Assembly: GCA_907164885.2 (NCBI GenBank)
Contig: OU015490.1
Coordinates: 13,459,466-13,523,465, forward strand
Origin: Dolomedes plantarius
Lineage: Eukaryota; Arthropoda; Arachnida; Araneae; Dolomedidae
Direction of reading: 5' to 3'
DNA: 64,000 nt
Of the stretch, positions 12,082 through 23,460 are shown piece after piece. Within the stretch, counting starts at the first letter, position 1. Each line of letters opens with the position of its first letter. The notes below the pieces were generated by a model, which ran no database searches, had not been told where the DNA came from, and worked only from the letters and a program-made list of their open reading frames with translations. The translations under genes and the position numbers were made by a program.

Positions 12082-12622
12082 CGTGGTCTTTAAATTTGAA
12101 AAATATCTGTGGTTTTCCCTAGCATTATGCACAATTTTGAGGCAAACACCTCAATAAACAAGAAATTTGGAAGAAATCAGGAGAAAATAAATGCGCGTGA
12201 CGCAAGTTGAAAAATTCTAGCAGTTTTAAAGAGCTTTATGAAAAACAGATCTAATTCTTAAAAAATACTTATTTGTGAATTCTAAATGTCCTCAATGTAC
12301 TAGAAAAGAATATTAATCATTCTTTTTTTTTTGTATGTAGAGTAAAATATTGAAAATTTAAAAATAGAGGCTGAGGGTCCCTTGTCCCCTTAAATCCATT
12401 TTCTATAGTGTTATACATATTACTATGTTTTGAACTAAAAGGTAAGTTATATATATCAATTTAACAATTCTACAGGTACCTATAGTAATGAAAAATAATA
12501 TTTTTTAATCAGTGTTTTTTCACTTTTATGGTATATTTCATTGGTTTTTGGAAATATTTTAAAACTTTCAATTCAAAACACAGGTAAATGCCACAGTAGT
12601 ATAGGAAATAAAGGAAATTAAA
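10932..12622 (+). repeat. Interspersed repeat R1, copy 2 (interrupted)
   Basis: It is homologous to 165-645 on the opposite strand. The two R1 halves (10932-11111 and 12394-12622) are separated exactly by the TTAA-flanked element at 11112-12393. The 463-466 TTAA of copy 1 is therefore the equivalent empty site. Confidence 0.75.
11112..12393. mobile_element. TTAA-flanked element B, long copy
   Basis: It is flanked by TTAA at 11112-11115 and 12390-12393. The right terminus, read inward on the minus strand, is GGGGACAAGGGACCCTCAG. The left is AGGGACAAGAGACATTAAA. Both ends match the shorter element at 63117-63490 over about 100 and 250 bases, in reverse orientation. The interior includes an (AT)n run at 12036-12078 and no transposase. 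Confidence 0.85.
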
Positions 12623-12838
12623 ATTTATTTAGTTGAATTGAATGTAGGGCCTCTGGCGTAAGCATTAAATTGTACTAAAAATTTATCAAAAATTCCTTGT
12701 ATTTTAAAATTGTATGAAATTTTTACCAAAATTATACTTGTTTTCATGATTTTATATCACATTTGAAGTAAAAATACATGTATTTAATCAGGACTGTTTG
12801 TGTTTGAAAAAAAGAATGCTCCGATGGTAGGCCTTAAA
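12623..12838. other. Non-coding AT-rich stretch
   Basis: Nothing recognised; it leads into the degenerate tandem repeat. Confidence 0.35.
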
Positions 12839-13560
12839 TTTATACAAATTAGAGATAAAATTGTTTAACAGTAATTAATCAACGTACTGAAAGCACATCC
12901 CTATCGTCTTTTAGAATTAGCCTATTTTGTTTTAACTATAATAAGTTTTTCTTGTCTGCATTTCGCAACATGTTTTACACAAATATAAAATTGTATGAAT
13001 TCATAAGGGCATTCTAGTGACTTTTAAAGTATTTAAATTTACTTATGTGGACTTTTAATCTGAATTAATCGCTTAAACTCATAAAATTAAAAATAGAAAA
13101 TTATATAAGAGTGATCATTCAACGTACAGAAAGTCGTCTTCAGGAATCAGCATTTTTTTTAACTTTAATAAATGAACACTTAGTTTTGAACCTCTTAATT
13201 TCTCAAGAGATTTTATACAAATACATAGTTGATAACAAATACAAATTACACAAATACACAGTTATAAAACCACATTAATTACGTATGGTTTTACAGTTTA
13301 TTTTTTAGTGCATGTGTATTAGTTAAATAGTTTAAAACTTGTAAAATTAAAAGATAAAACTCAATAAATGTAATCAGTCAACGTAATGGAAATATTTCTT
13401 TCCCGTCGTCTCCAGGATGCAGAGTCTTTTTCAGCCTTTAACTTAGTAAAAATTAAAATTTTGCAAGTATGGATTTCGTAGGTGATTTTATAGAAAATTA
13501 TAAAATTGCACAATCATATATGACTACTTTATAGAATTTTATGATACTGCCCTTAACTTT
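12839..13560 (+). repeat. Degenerate tandem repeat, ~240-260 bp period, three units
   Basis: The motif TCAACGTA-N-(T/A)GAAA, followed by a (T)CGTCTT or CGTCGTCTCCAGGA block, recurs at 12879, 13119 and 13378 (spacings 240 and 259). Each unit then has a TTTAACT-A-TA-T-A-segment and a TTTTA-ACAAAT(A)TAAA-TTG-like segment. A fourth unit lies at about 15500-15740. Copies are strongly diverged. Confidence 0.6.
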
Positions 13561-14521
13561 TTTCGCTTAGTGCCAAATAACGTTTACAAAAAAATACCAT
13601 TAATTCCTTGAAGTAATTCAAATAAATAAAATATGTTTACTAGAAAAATTAATAAAGGGTTTAAATACTGAAAAATTTAAATTTCTTAAAATTTGGAGTA
13701 ATTCAAAAAATGTTTTTTTTTTTCAACTTTTAATACTTTATCAGTTTTTTATTAGGCTCCCGGGAGTATCGCTTGTAATTTTACACCTCCGAGGGTATGA
13801 AACGTATTTTTCCGTGACATTTTTTCAGCTCCAAATATGTCTGTGATAGATTATTCCCTCCTGACGTTTTGGCTTTCAAAAACGTCAAAAATAGACCGTC
13901 TCAAATACTTTTGAAAACCAAATTATAGGAGAAAATAATCCATCTAAAACACTTTTCAAGCTGAAAGTAAATTACCGAAAATTCTTCTCAAACACCTAGA
14001 GGGTTAGACATTAAACTGTTTACTACGTGTGAAAAACAAAACGTCCAAATATAAAAGTTTCATTTGTAAAACGTAAATTCCATTATATTTTCATTTTTTC
14101 CCTTTAAAAGCAAATTGCATCCTTAATTCCATTTAATAAATCATACAGACCATATACAAAAAAATTCAAAAAATCTTTTAAAATATGTAGACGTTTTCTC
14201 CTTTTAAACAAAACAACACATCAAAAACGCAAAGTGAGAAAACTGATTTCAGCTTTAAATAAAATATGCAAATGAATAAGAATAAAAAATTTTTTTGCTG
14301 CATCAATAATTATAAAATCCTCCTAAAATTTAGTCAAATACGTTCAATATAAAAAGTTGAATATGTTGTTTGAACTTACACAGATTATTCAAGCAGGCAA
14401 ACTTGGATCGTTCTCCATTTAATAGTATTATCAGAAATTCATAATTTTCAGAATTTAATGCAAATGTCTTTTCTTGGTGTAAAAACTACTGGCGAAGTCT
14501 CTAATTTAGAATCAAACTCTA
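13561..14521. other. Non-coding stretch
   Basis: AT-rich with a GC-richer spot at about 13757-13800. No gene or repeat boundary was identified. Confidence 0.35.
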
Positions 14522-14526
14522 AGAGT

Positions 14527-14791
14527 AAGGCCGTCTGCACACGGAGCAACTCAAAAGAAACTGATAACTGACTCGAATCACAAACCAGTACGTGTTGAGT
14601 CGTAACCTATGTAATTGAATGGAGCCACGCACACGGCGCAACTGGTTACAAGCCCGTCGACCGGGTTTGTAACCAGTTGCGCCGTGTGCGTGGCTCCATT
14701 CAATTACATAGGTTACGACTCAACACGGACTGGTTTGTGATTCGAGTCAGTTATCAGTTTCTTTTGAGTTGCCCCGTGTGCAGACGGCCTT
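14527..14791. mobile_element. 265-bp foldback element with near-perfect ~133-bp arms
   Basis: The left arm begins AAGGCCGTCTGCACACGG and the right arm ends CCGTGTGCAGACGGCCTT. The arms pair through to a centre at about 14659 with only about four mismatches seen. Direct repeats AGAGT (14522-14526 and 14792-14796) flank the element, consistent with a 5-bp target duplication. It has no coding capacity. Confidence 0.85.
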
Positions 14792-14858
14792 AGAGTAAAT
14801 GTAAAAATTGACTTGTTTCATTTGTTGCATTATTAATCTTGTTGCATTATTAAACTTT

Positions 14859-15187
14859 TTTGCCGGGGGATTCATTAAATCCGTTGTGTATAAACAAAAA
14901 ATTGAAACTGTGGATGACTTGGAGGAGCGTATCGTTCAAGCAATTCGTGCAATAACTCCTGATATGCTACGAAACACTTGGAGAGAACTGGATTACTATT
15001 TAGACGTTTGTCGTGCTACAAAAGGTGCACACATCGAAATCTATGATACTATGATAGAAATCTATGATTGATATTAAAACTTGGTGAGATGTTCTTTCTA
15101 TTTAATTTTTTGTAATTCTAATGGCTAGTTCCTTAAAAATAAAATTAGTCAGGACTTTTGGATACCTTTAGCCCGGACACCCTGTAT
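14859..15187 (+). pseudogene. Mariner-family transposase C-terminal fragment plus 3' terminus
   Basis: The frame reads GGFIKSVVYKQKIETVDDLE, then ITPDMLRNTWRELDYYLDVC and RATKGAHIE, the typical C-terminal tail of arthropod mariner transposases, which lies downstream of the catalytic triad. About 100 bases after the stop, AGCCCGGACACCCTGTATA (15170-15188) matches a mariner terminal inverted repeat ending at a TA. Everything upstream of residue ~GGF is missing. The open frame starts earlier (14808) by chance. Confidence 0.8.
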
Positions 15188-15188
15188 A

Positions 15189-15499
15189 TACTAACGATTA
15201 AGAGGTAAATAGCAGAGTTATGCTCACCGTAGAAGTTTTTTTTTGCTATTATTTTGTGCAATTATTTCATAAAATTAGGTATTATATATTTATTTATGGA
15301 ATTTAAAACATTCTCTGTCTCTGCATCGATAACTAGACACTACAAATATGTCTGGGGACTAATTTTTTTATTCTGCAATACAGAATATATTTCCAATAAA
15401 ATAACTAAACATCAAGATGAAGATAGCTTGTTCGATTAGTAGCCTAAAACCAAAAGAAGCACATATTTAATTTCTACGCTTATATCAGAACATAAGCAT
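15189..15499. other. Non-coding AT-rich stretch
   Basis: Nothing recognised. Confidence 0.35.
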
Positions 15500-15740
15500 T
15501 AAAACTCATACAATGCATATGATATAAATTAATCCTTTAAGATTAGAGAATCAAAAGATAAAAGAGTAATCTGTCAATGTATAGGAAATATTTCTCTCCA
15601 GTCGTTGCCTAGAATTACCTTTTTTAAACGGCATTGAATTAAATTTTGGTTTCTTCAACTGCAATTTGTAAATGATTTTATACAAATGTAAAACTGCACA
15701 AAACTTTAAGAACACTCTAATGACTAAAGTACTGCAGTTT
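15500..15740 (+). repeat. Distal unit of the ~250-bp degenerate repeat
   Basis: Contains TGTCAATGTATAGGAAATATTT and CCAGTCGTTGCC, corresponding to the 13378 unit (TCAACGTAATGGAAATATTT, CCCGTCGTCTCC), and the later TTTATACAAATGTAAAACTGC block. It is separated from the other units by the foldback and mariner insertions. Confidence 0.55.
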
Positions 15741-16231
15741 ATTTTTTTCGCCTCCATTAACCAAAGTTTAACTATTTTTCCTAATCATCTTACTCTCTAT
15801 AATCTTCTTAAATCTTCAATAAAGAATCACAGTTTTGAAATTTAAACATTCAAGTGACTTATAGAGATTTTATTTTTAAATCTCTAAGCGATGTAAATTA
15901 AATAAAAGTAATACACTTAAGTTAATTAATTCTGTTCAATTAATTATAATTAAAATTGATTTACGTAAATTTCACATTACCAGACCTTGTTAAAAACATT
16001 GTAAGTATTTTCAACTGAAATATAGTTGTTAGGCCCGTTGAGAGTTGCTAGGGAAGAGTTTCTAAATATCTGAACTGACCCTAATCCTTCATCTTGTTTC
16101 CCAATATCGCAATAACACACTCCAAGATATAATCATTGTTCCTTTTTAAACGCCATTATACGAAACACCGCTGTTAAAAGCTTCCATCTATTAAGTTACA
16201 TTACGAATTTTCATCTTTCTCTATAGGCTAA
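15741..16231. other. Non-coding AT-rich stretch
   Basis: No gene or element recognised. Confidence 0.35.
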
Positions 16232-16582
16232 TATTGTTGTTGTTGTTGTTTCTAATGCCCCCTAGCTGGAATCGGATTCCAGACCACGTCCATATATAGG
16301 CTATCGGGCGGAGGGGTGCGGCTCCGGTTTATATAAGCACCACATGGGTCGGAGTCCGATTTAGCCATGTTCCACTTCAATTTTGACCGAGCAACCCCCA
16401 GGGTTGACATCTGGGGGGATCGTACCCTCTCCCACCATCTTTGACCTCATAGAGGGACTTTCCGGTCTACGGATTTAACGTGCACATATCCGCCCTAGAC
16501 ACGCAGGTATTTAATAGCGCCTGTCGGGATTCGGTCACCTTCAGCACCGAAAGCCGACGCGCTAACTCAACGCTACCTTAAA
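16232..16582 (-). repeat. tRNA-derived SINE, family 1, copy 2 (nearly complete)
   Basis: Read on the minus strand, the head is GGTAGCGTTGAGTTAGCGCG with a B-box-like GGTGACCGAATCCCG. The body contains CGGTAGACCGGAAAGTCCC-like sequence and TATGAGGTCA, and the 3' tail is (AAC)n, seen as (GTT)n at 16232-16252. The (AAC)n tail is shared with the second SINE family in this window. Confidence 0.85.
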
Positions 16583-16604
16583 CCCTTCTAGGCTAATATG
16601 ATTC

Positions 16605-16790
16605 CAACATGCATACAAAAGTATCTTGACATGAGCACGTTAAATTCGTGGAACGAAAAGTCTCTTTATGAGGTCAGAGAGGGTGGGGAGGTTACAATCC
16701 CCCCAGATACCGCCCCTGGGTGTGTTCGGTCAAAATTGAGGTGTCACCTTGCTAAATCGGACTGCGACATATTAACAAATAAACTTGGTG
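16605..16790 (+). repeat. tRNA-derived SINE, family 1, copy 3 (body fragment)
   Basis: TCTTTATGAGGTCAGAGAGGG and the CCCCCCAGATACCGCCCCTG segment match the body of 16232-16582 in the opposite orientation. Both head and tail are missing. It lies back-to-back with copy 2. Confidence 0.7.
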
Positions 16791-16819
16791 GTAGAATCCA
16801 GCAGCCTCGAGTGTGAGCA

Positions 16820-17237
16820 TATGATTTTGTGTCTAAAGGCAATGCTAAATACAGCTCCGTTAAAATACCTTAAATTTACATATTAGGGTGGGCTTGCAAG
16901 GAAATTCCCAAGAGAAGCTCCATCATCTGTAGAACCGAACTTTGTACATATTTATGTTGTGGGTAGTCTCCTAATTACGAATGATTGGTCAACACAAACA
17001 TTGTGTAATACATACTTAAGCAATATAAAGCAACCACACTTACCGCATAACAAGATATGATTTCACTAATCAATATTACAACACATGAATAAGAAGAACT
17101 AGCCAAAAGCATTATAACAAAAAAAATCCAATATACATAGTAATTAAAATTCAATGAACATCCCTTAGCAATAAAACTACAAGGCACTTACGAACTTCAT
17201 TTAACCACAGAATATATAATTACACAGTATCTAACTT
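16820..17237. other. Non-coding stretch
   Basis: Nothing recognised. Confidence 0.35.
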
Positions 17238-18149
17238 TTAAGGTGACTGCCTACGTTGAAAATGTCATTTTTTGACTATTTTAGTCAATTTTATTTTTTG
17301 CAAGAATCGTGTAATTCAATCTTTTATATTTTCAAAACCGTTTATATTTTCATTTTACATCAATTAGAAGCAGAGTTATAGCTATTTTAAAAAAACATCA
17401 TCTGCCACAAAATTGAACCGGAAGTTACCGTAAATTGCAGCTTCTAGCTTTTATGATTTTTTTCTCTAATTGATAAATAACATGTGCCATAAAATTTCTA
17501 GTGCACAGCCATTACTTTGCTACAGTTATGTAATGGATTTCTTGATAGAAATTGGCAACTTTGTCATTCACTCTGGCGTTTGTTTACATTGGTTTTTAAA
17601 ACTTTAAATGCGTTTTTCTCAGAATTATGTTTTTAGCACAAATCTTTACCGTTATCATGATATCTCACATAATAATGGATATAATTTGATAAAATTTTCA
17701 GGACATGTTTTAGATACTTATTGTTAATGAAATGACCAACAATAATTGATGTATAATACATAGTTTTTTATTTGGGGCTGTTTTTATAAGGAAAAGAATG
17801 ACGAATCGGGGAAAATTTTCATTTTGGAACGTAAAATTATCTGTATTATTTTTTCATTTTAAAATTTCTCTTAGATTGTACGTCATTTTGAAGTTAGCTG
17901 TCATGTATTATGTGTGAGAAGGAAATTAAGATTGTAGCATTATAATTTTGTGCAGAGTGGTAGGCGTTTTAGCTAAATTTCATTAAATATTACTTCGACT
18001 TGACCAATTTATAAAAAAAGTATGGTATTTACAGGTAAGTTTTTGCTCATATTTTAATTTTCAAATGCTATTTTACCATAAAAGACCAAAAAGGCCTTAA
18101 AAAGGATTTTTTTCAAAATATAGCCTCCGAACGTATGCAGTCACCTTAA
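17238..18149. mobile_element. TTAA-flanked element C
   Basis: Flanked by TTAA at 17238-17241 and 18146-18149. The left terminus GGTGACTGCCTACGTT mirrors the right terminus AACGTATGCAGTCACC with one mismatch. Its right end read inward (ACGTTCGGAGG) also resembles the left end of the element at 39740. The interior is non-coding. Confidence 0.8.
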
Positions 18150-18479
18150 ATAACATTACTATGTGGAGAATAACTAATTACTGAACAATTAGTTCAAACA
18201 CACCTTTACACTTCCCTTTACGCTCTATCTATCAATCCGAGGACAGTGTAAAGACCAGCTATCACGATCAGTATTTCAATCCGGTCTCCTAATCTTGAAT
18301 GCACTGAAACTATCTTGTCAGTAAATCGAACTAACCTTTACTGAATCCCAAAAATCTCCAAAAATAAAATCATATCCATTACCGAGTTCCCTCACTAGGG
18401 AAATTCTTAACCTGCTTTGTTCAGCTTTGACCAATTCCAGTACTTTCGATTTAGGGTCTTTGACGCAATGTCTCATCTT
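18150..18479. other. Non-coding stretch, possibly jockey 3' flank
   Basis: Nothing recognised. The exact 3' edge of the neighbouring jockey could not be fixed, so part of this may belong to it. Confidence 0.3.
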
Positions 18480-18657
18480 GCTTCAGCTGCTGAAGTCTCA
18501 ACCAAGGTGATGCTCGGCTTCATCTGGGCCAAGCCCTCGGGAGCCCTTCTTGTTATCGATTGCTGCACAGAATAACTACAATGGCCATAAGATAGGGACA
18601 GAGAAAGAGAGAAAAGTGGTTGGAGGCCTTCAGGATCCATGAGCTTATACAAAACTA

Positions 18658-18683
18658 GTATGACAGAAAATTTTCTGTCATAC
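18658..18683. repeat. Perfect 26-bp palindrome
   Basis: GTATGACAGAAAA is followed immediately by its exact reverse complement, without a spacer. It lies in the 3' UTR of jockey copy 1 and is absent from the corresponding region of copy 2. Confidence 0.9.
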
Positions 18684-18851
18684 GGCTAGGAGAAAGTTTA
18701 CTGATAGTGTCTAAGGAGGAAGTTTAGGATACGATATTTTTTACCGTAGCCAGGCTACGTATCATTTTAAGATTTTAAATTGTTTTTTGCCGTGCAAGCA
18801 CGTATTATTTTTTATTTTTATTTTTATTTTTTTTTGGGGGGGGGAAGGAAA

Positions 18852-20153
18852 TTAACGAACAAGAACAGCACGAGGCCGTTTCTTGTTCTCTCCAGCGGCT
18901 GGGTCATAATCGAAGTTTTCCAATAATAAGTCGTTAACAATACTTGTGAAGAAGTTGGTCGCTAACTTTTTGAGGTAATTTGGAAGAGTGAGTACATTTA
19001 ATTCATTCTGAAGATCAACATTCCTAAAATACCAGGGTACGTCAATAATTTGTCTTAGGGTAGTATTTTGACATACAGTAAGGTGATTTATGCTGGAAAC
19101 TGCTGCATATGGCCAAGCCGGGGCTGCATAAGTTAAGAGTGGTCGAAGGAAGGATTTGTAGATGAGCAATTTATTTTTAATGCTTAATTTGCTATTTCGA
19201 GCTATTAGGGGGTAAAGTGCGCGTCTGGCTGCTCGAAATTTTATTCTACTCTGTATGATGTGATGTTTAAAAGTGAGTTTTTTATCAAGATGGACACCAA
19301 GATATTTAACAGTGATTGACCAGGGGATAATAGTGTTTTCAATTTTAAGATTAATATTGCGATATGACGAGGTGTTTTTATTTGTGAACATGACAGCTAC
19401 GCATTTATCTGTGTTGAGTTTTATTTTCCATTTGGTGAGCCAGGTGGAGATACGAGAGATGTGTTTGTTGAGAGTAGTGACCAAGTACTTGACATTTTTA
19501 TTTGTGCAGTAAATGGCAGTGTCGTCAGCAAATATATCTATGTTAGAATTAATATGTGTCTGTAGATCATTTATGTACAAGTTGAATAAAATTGTGGATA
19601 TTATTGCACCTTGGGGAACACCACTAAGGATTGGTTTTTTGTCAGAGATTGTGTTGTTAATTTTAACTTGGAAGGTTCTGTTGCTAAGATAGGAGATGAT
19701 TAACTTGGTGATGTGCGGAGGGAAGTTATAATTAATGATTTTGTGAATTAGGCCTGGGATGTAAACTTTATCGAATGCTCGTTGAATATCTAGAAATAGG
19801 GCAGCAGTGGAATATTTATTAATTTTTGCTTTAGCAAGATGTTCGGTAATTCTATACACTTGGTGGGGAGCAGAGAGATTTTTGCGGAAGCCAAATTGAT
19901 ACGGGACAATGATATTTTTATCGTTAAGGTGGTCATTAATTTATTTTGCAATGAATTTTTCGGTTAATTTGCTTAGTGTGTTAAGGAGGCTAATGGGACG
20001 ATAACTTTCAGGGGAGTCGGGTGGTTTTCCAGGTTTATGGATGGGTACTATTAAGGAATTTTTCCAACGGGTGTGGAAGTAATTAAATTTAATAATGTTG
20101 TTGATGAGTTGGGCAATTTTGAATATATATTTAGGGGGGAGTTTTTTAATCAT
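18852..20153 (-). pseudogene. Jockey ORF2, reverse-transcriptase part (broken)
   Basis: Encodes the RT domain. PESYRPISLLNTLSKLTEKF, then AALFLDIQRAFDKVY, SGVPQGAIISTILFNLYIND and the catalytic DIFADDTAIYCTN motif are all present, followed by the YLGVHLDKKLTFKHH segment and a C-terminal KRPRAVL tail. An in-frame TAA at 19941-19943 (after LTEKFIAK) interrupts the domain. The frame upstream differs from the endonuclease frame, so a frameshift lies between 20153 and 20521. A 500-residue RT would normally be continuous with the endonuclease. Confidence 0.9.
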
Positions 20154-20520
20154 AGTATTAGTTATAGCATCATCACCGGGGGATTTACGATTAGGGAGAG
20201 ATTTAATTATAGTAGCAACATCAGAGGGGAGAATATTGGGTGTGTATGAATCATGGTGTGTATTGGAGAACAGATTAATATTTGTATTTACAATATTCTC
20301 AGTATGGGGGTCAGAAATGTCGTTGGGGGTGAATTGATTAACTAGTGTGTTTGCAATAATATTAGCTTTGTCACTGTCAGTGTAGTTGTAATTATTAGTG
20401 TGGGGGGTCTTTTATAGGGGGAATGGTATTGTAAGTATTTTTAAAGCGTTTGGCGGCTCTCCAAATGGAATTGTCGTCGGTAGCTAAAGTAGTAATGTAT
20501 TTATTCCAATTATTATTCGC

Positions 20521-21531
20521 TTAATCTTTAAGGTAGTATTTTAAGTCTTGTTGTGTATTATTCATGATCCTTTTATTATGTGTGGTTCTGTTACGCTGCC
20601 ATGCTCTTCTAGCGCGGTTTTTGTTGTTCGTAAGAATACTTATGTGGTTATCAATTATTTTATTATTTTGTGGGGTGATGTAGTGAGTGCTTTGATTATA
20701 ACTATTTGTGATGTCAGTGGTAATGTCATTTACAAGTCTGTCAATATCAGTAGTGTTGTTAATTTCGTAGAAGTTATAGTGGTTGTTATTTAATGTGTTG
20801 TAGTACTTTTTCCAGTTTGTGAATTTGAATGGTTTAATAGCTAGGGTGTTGATTTTAAGGGGTATTTTAATGTGGACAGGGTTGTGGTCAGAGCTTAATT
20901 CACAAAGTGTTTGAATAATTATATCGTGGGGGAAGCCTCTAACAAGAGCGAAGTCAATGATGCTAGCAGTTTTTTTAGTGAAATGAGTGGGGGAATCGGG
21001 GGCAATAATTTCGAGGTCGGTAGTGTTGGTTAGATTATAGATTAGGGTACCGTAATCATTATTAATATTACATTTCCAGAGGGTATGTTGGGCATTTAGG
21101 TCACCGAAAATTAGGGTGTTAAAGTTAAGATTTTTAAGGGTTTCTAGATCCGTTTTTATATGGTTAATATTTTGTTTAGGAGGGATGTAGGTGGAGATGA
21201 TGGTATAATAGTGGCTATTGTCAATTTTTATATTTATAGCTGTGGCATTAATAGCGTGGAGGGCCGGAATGTTAAGGGGGTGCTGAGGGAGAGTAGTTTT
21301 AATTAGTATTCCAGTGCCTCTGGAGGGGTGATTAGTGGGGTTGTTGTAGTCAAACCTGTAAGTGTTATAGTTTGTGATGTAGAGTTTATCCCCTGGTTGG
21401 AGGTGAGTTTCTTGTAATAAAATTAAGTTAGGGTTGTGCTCATCTACGAAATCCCTAAGCTCATGGATTTTGTGTTTTATACCGTTAGCATTCCATGCGA
21501 CGATAGACAAGACCTGAGGCGAATCCATCAC
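20521..21531 (-). pseudogene. Jockey ORF2, endonuclease part
   Basis: Starts MMDSPQVLSIVAWNANGI and has the apurinic-endonuclease-like motifs of jockey elements in order: WNANGI, LLQETHL, FGDLNAQH, ASIIDFALVRG and LSSDHNPVHI. The enzyme nicks target DNA to prime reverse transcription. The frame ends with TAA at 20521-20523 where copy 2 has a Gln codon (KDQSN), i.e. a probable CAA to TAA change. Downstream codons still resemble ORF2. Confidence 0.9.
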
Positions 21532-21710
21532 GGGGCCAGGGTGGTGTAGGAGATGGCAGTCATACTCTCAAGGAGCATGAATAGCCTATCTCTAGTGGTG
21601 GTGGATTTTTTCCATATTACTTACAGCTTCTCTGAGCATTGTAACAATTTCAGAGAAGTCGTTAATTTGTAGTAGATTTTTTATTTCCGCGGTAAGGGAA
21701 TTAATTTCGC

Positions 21711-21985
21711 TTATCTGCGATATGAAGTAGAAGGAGTCTGGGCTATTTTTATTAATTGTGGGGGGGGGGGGTTATTGTTGTCGGCGGGCATAACATTATT
21801 TAATTGGGGTGTTGGTTGGGGGGTATTAGGGGCTGTGATATTTTTAGTGATTTGAGCGAATGATAGATTGGGGGTTACTTTACGGGAGGTTTTAAGTTCT
21901 CTCTCGCGTTTTCTTTCTTCTGCTCTTTTGTATACGGGGAATCTTGGGCATCCTCGATAATTAGCAGGGTGGTTTCCGTTGCACT
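21711..21985 (-). pseudogene. Jockey ORF1 (gag) C-terminal fragment
   Basis: Encodes CNGNHPANYRGCPRF, the end of the third zinc knuckle, then TPNLSFAQITKNI. It aligns with CQGNHPANWRGCPKF and TPNISFAQMTK in the full-length ORF1 at 33430-34998. The first ~380 residues are absent because of 5' truncation. A homopolymer G run (about 21762-21771) lies within it. Confidence 0.8.
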
Positions 21986-22799
21986 CAACCTCTTGCACTG
22001 AAACAACCCCTTTTATATGCTTCCGACATTCTACTTACTCTTTCTAACATTCCATGTACTGTTGGACTTCCTGTTGCTCTGGATTGTTAGTAACATAAAG
22101 TTTTGTAAATGATTTGTAAGAGTTGCTAAAATCTAAGGAAATTTTTACAAAATTTAATTAGAAACTGGCAATAAGTTACAAGTTTAAGTTATAAAAATGC
22201 AGCTATTTTAAGATTATAAAAGTTTGTTAATATTGGCCTAAGCAAATTCAACACATCTCTAATTATGTTTCCGTTACGTGTCATTTTACAATTACCCAGA
22301 GGCATTTAAGCAAAAGTTTCCTGAACAATGTATTAGAATTTTTAAAGTATGCCAGTAATATGCATTAATGCCCTTTTAATGTTATGAAATACATTTCTAA
22401 ACTCAAAAATGAAAATTCTAGGTTCATTTTATCCTTTACATTATAGCAATACCAGACAACCATTATTTTGTTTGATAACAAATGAATTGTCATAGTTAAC
22501 GAAACAAACGACTATTTCTTTCCCAACACATCATATTTCCAATGCAATAAAGTCAGAATCAATAAGCAGCCCCTTCCTCATAAAGTTATCTAGGACCTAA
22601 CATAAACGAGTATCAAATTTTGGTATTACATCGATTGGTAGAATGCCGGAATCCATTTCATGCATGTGTCCTGAATTAATCATCCAGGGGTAAATATTTA
22701 AGGAACCCAGATGATTTACGGAGTACAGAAAGGAGGGATTTTGTCCCAACAATTATCTGGTGAGTTTCTTAAATGATGAGAGATAGTTAATTAAAGAGG
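21986..22799. other. Non-coding stretch
   Basis: AT-rich, no element or gene recognised. Confidence 0.35.
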
Positions 22800-23460
22800 T
22801 ATGATATTTGTTTTTTAATATTTATAAAATACTTAATTATCTTCTTTTAGAATTCATTTTTTACTTCATAAATCTCTGATTTTATTTTTATTTCTATATT
22901 TCTTTATAATTTTTTTACTGCAGAATATTACTCACTATACTTCTTATTTTTAATTTCTAATTTTCTTAATATCCTTTTTTTCTTTTTCCCTTAAATGTAG
23001 TGTCATTTTTACGTCCTTTTAGAGTTTTTCTTACGCTTTATTTTTCCTTATGCTTCCCATATTCCTATTCACCTTTACTACCCCGCGTTTCTGGACTATC
23101 TTTTCACGTTTAACTTTCCCATATATTTTTTTTAATTTACTGGCCTAAATAATTGTTTTTATCTTTACCTTCCCATATTTCCTGCCATTTCAACTTCTCC
23201 TGCCTTTTTATTTTTTTACTTTGATGTATTTCATCCATAGTTTTTTTTTAATTTCTATATTTCTATTCACCTTTACTTCCCCGTGTTTCTCGATTCCATA
23301 CTTTTTTCAGTTTTAACTTTCCCATACTTTTTCCCTTATATTTCCCTAAATACTTATTTTTACTTTTGTCTTCCTAAATTTTCCTTCCTTTTAACTTCTC
23401 CTGTTTTTTTTTAAATTCTTTTACATCGATATATTTCTTCCATATTTTAAAAACTTTTAT
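22800..23460. repeat. Pyrimidine-rich tract with a ~180-bp duplicated unit
   Basis: The plus strand is almost all T and C for over 600 bases. A unit with landmarks CTATTCACCTTTACT-CCCCG and TTTAACTTTCCCATA occurs at about 23084 and again at about 23263, with the TAATTT(A)CTGGCCTAAATA and TTCCCTAAATACTTATTTTT segments following. No coding frame of interest. Confidence 0.6.

Larger units (their letters stand above)
18480..21985 (-). mobile_element. Jockey-clade non-LTR retrotransposon, copy 1 (5'-truncated, inactive)
   Basis: On the minus strand it has the tail of ORF1 (third zinc knuckle onward), the endonuclease, the reverse transcriptase and a 3' UTR in the standard jockey order. The 5' edge is inside ORF1 near 21985. 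The 3' edge is approximate. Compared with the copy at 30201-35165 it has several stops and at least one frameshift. Confidence 0.85.
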
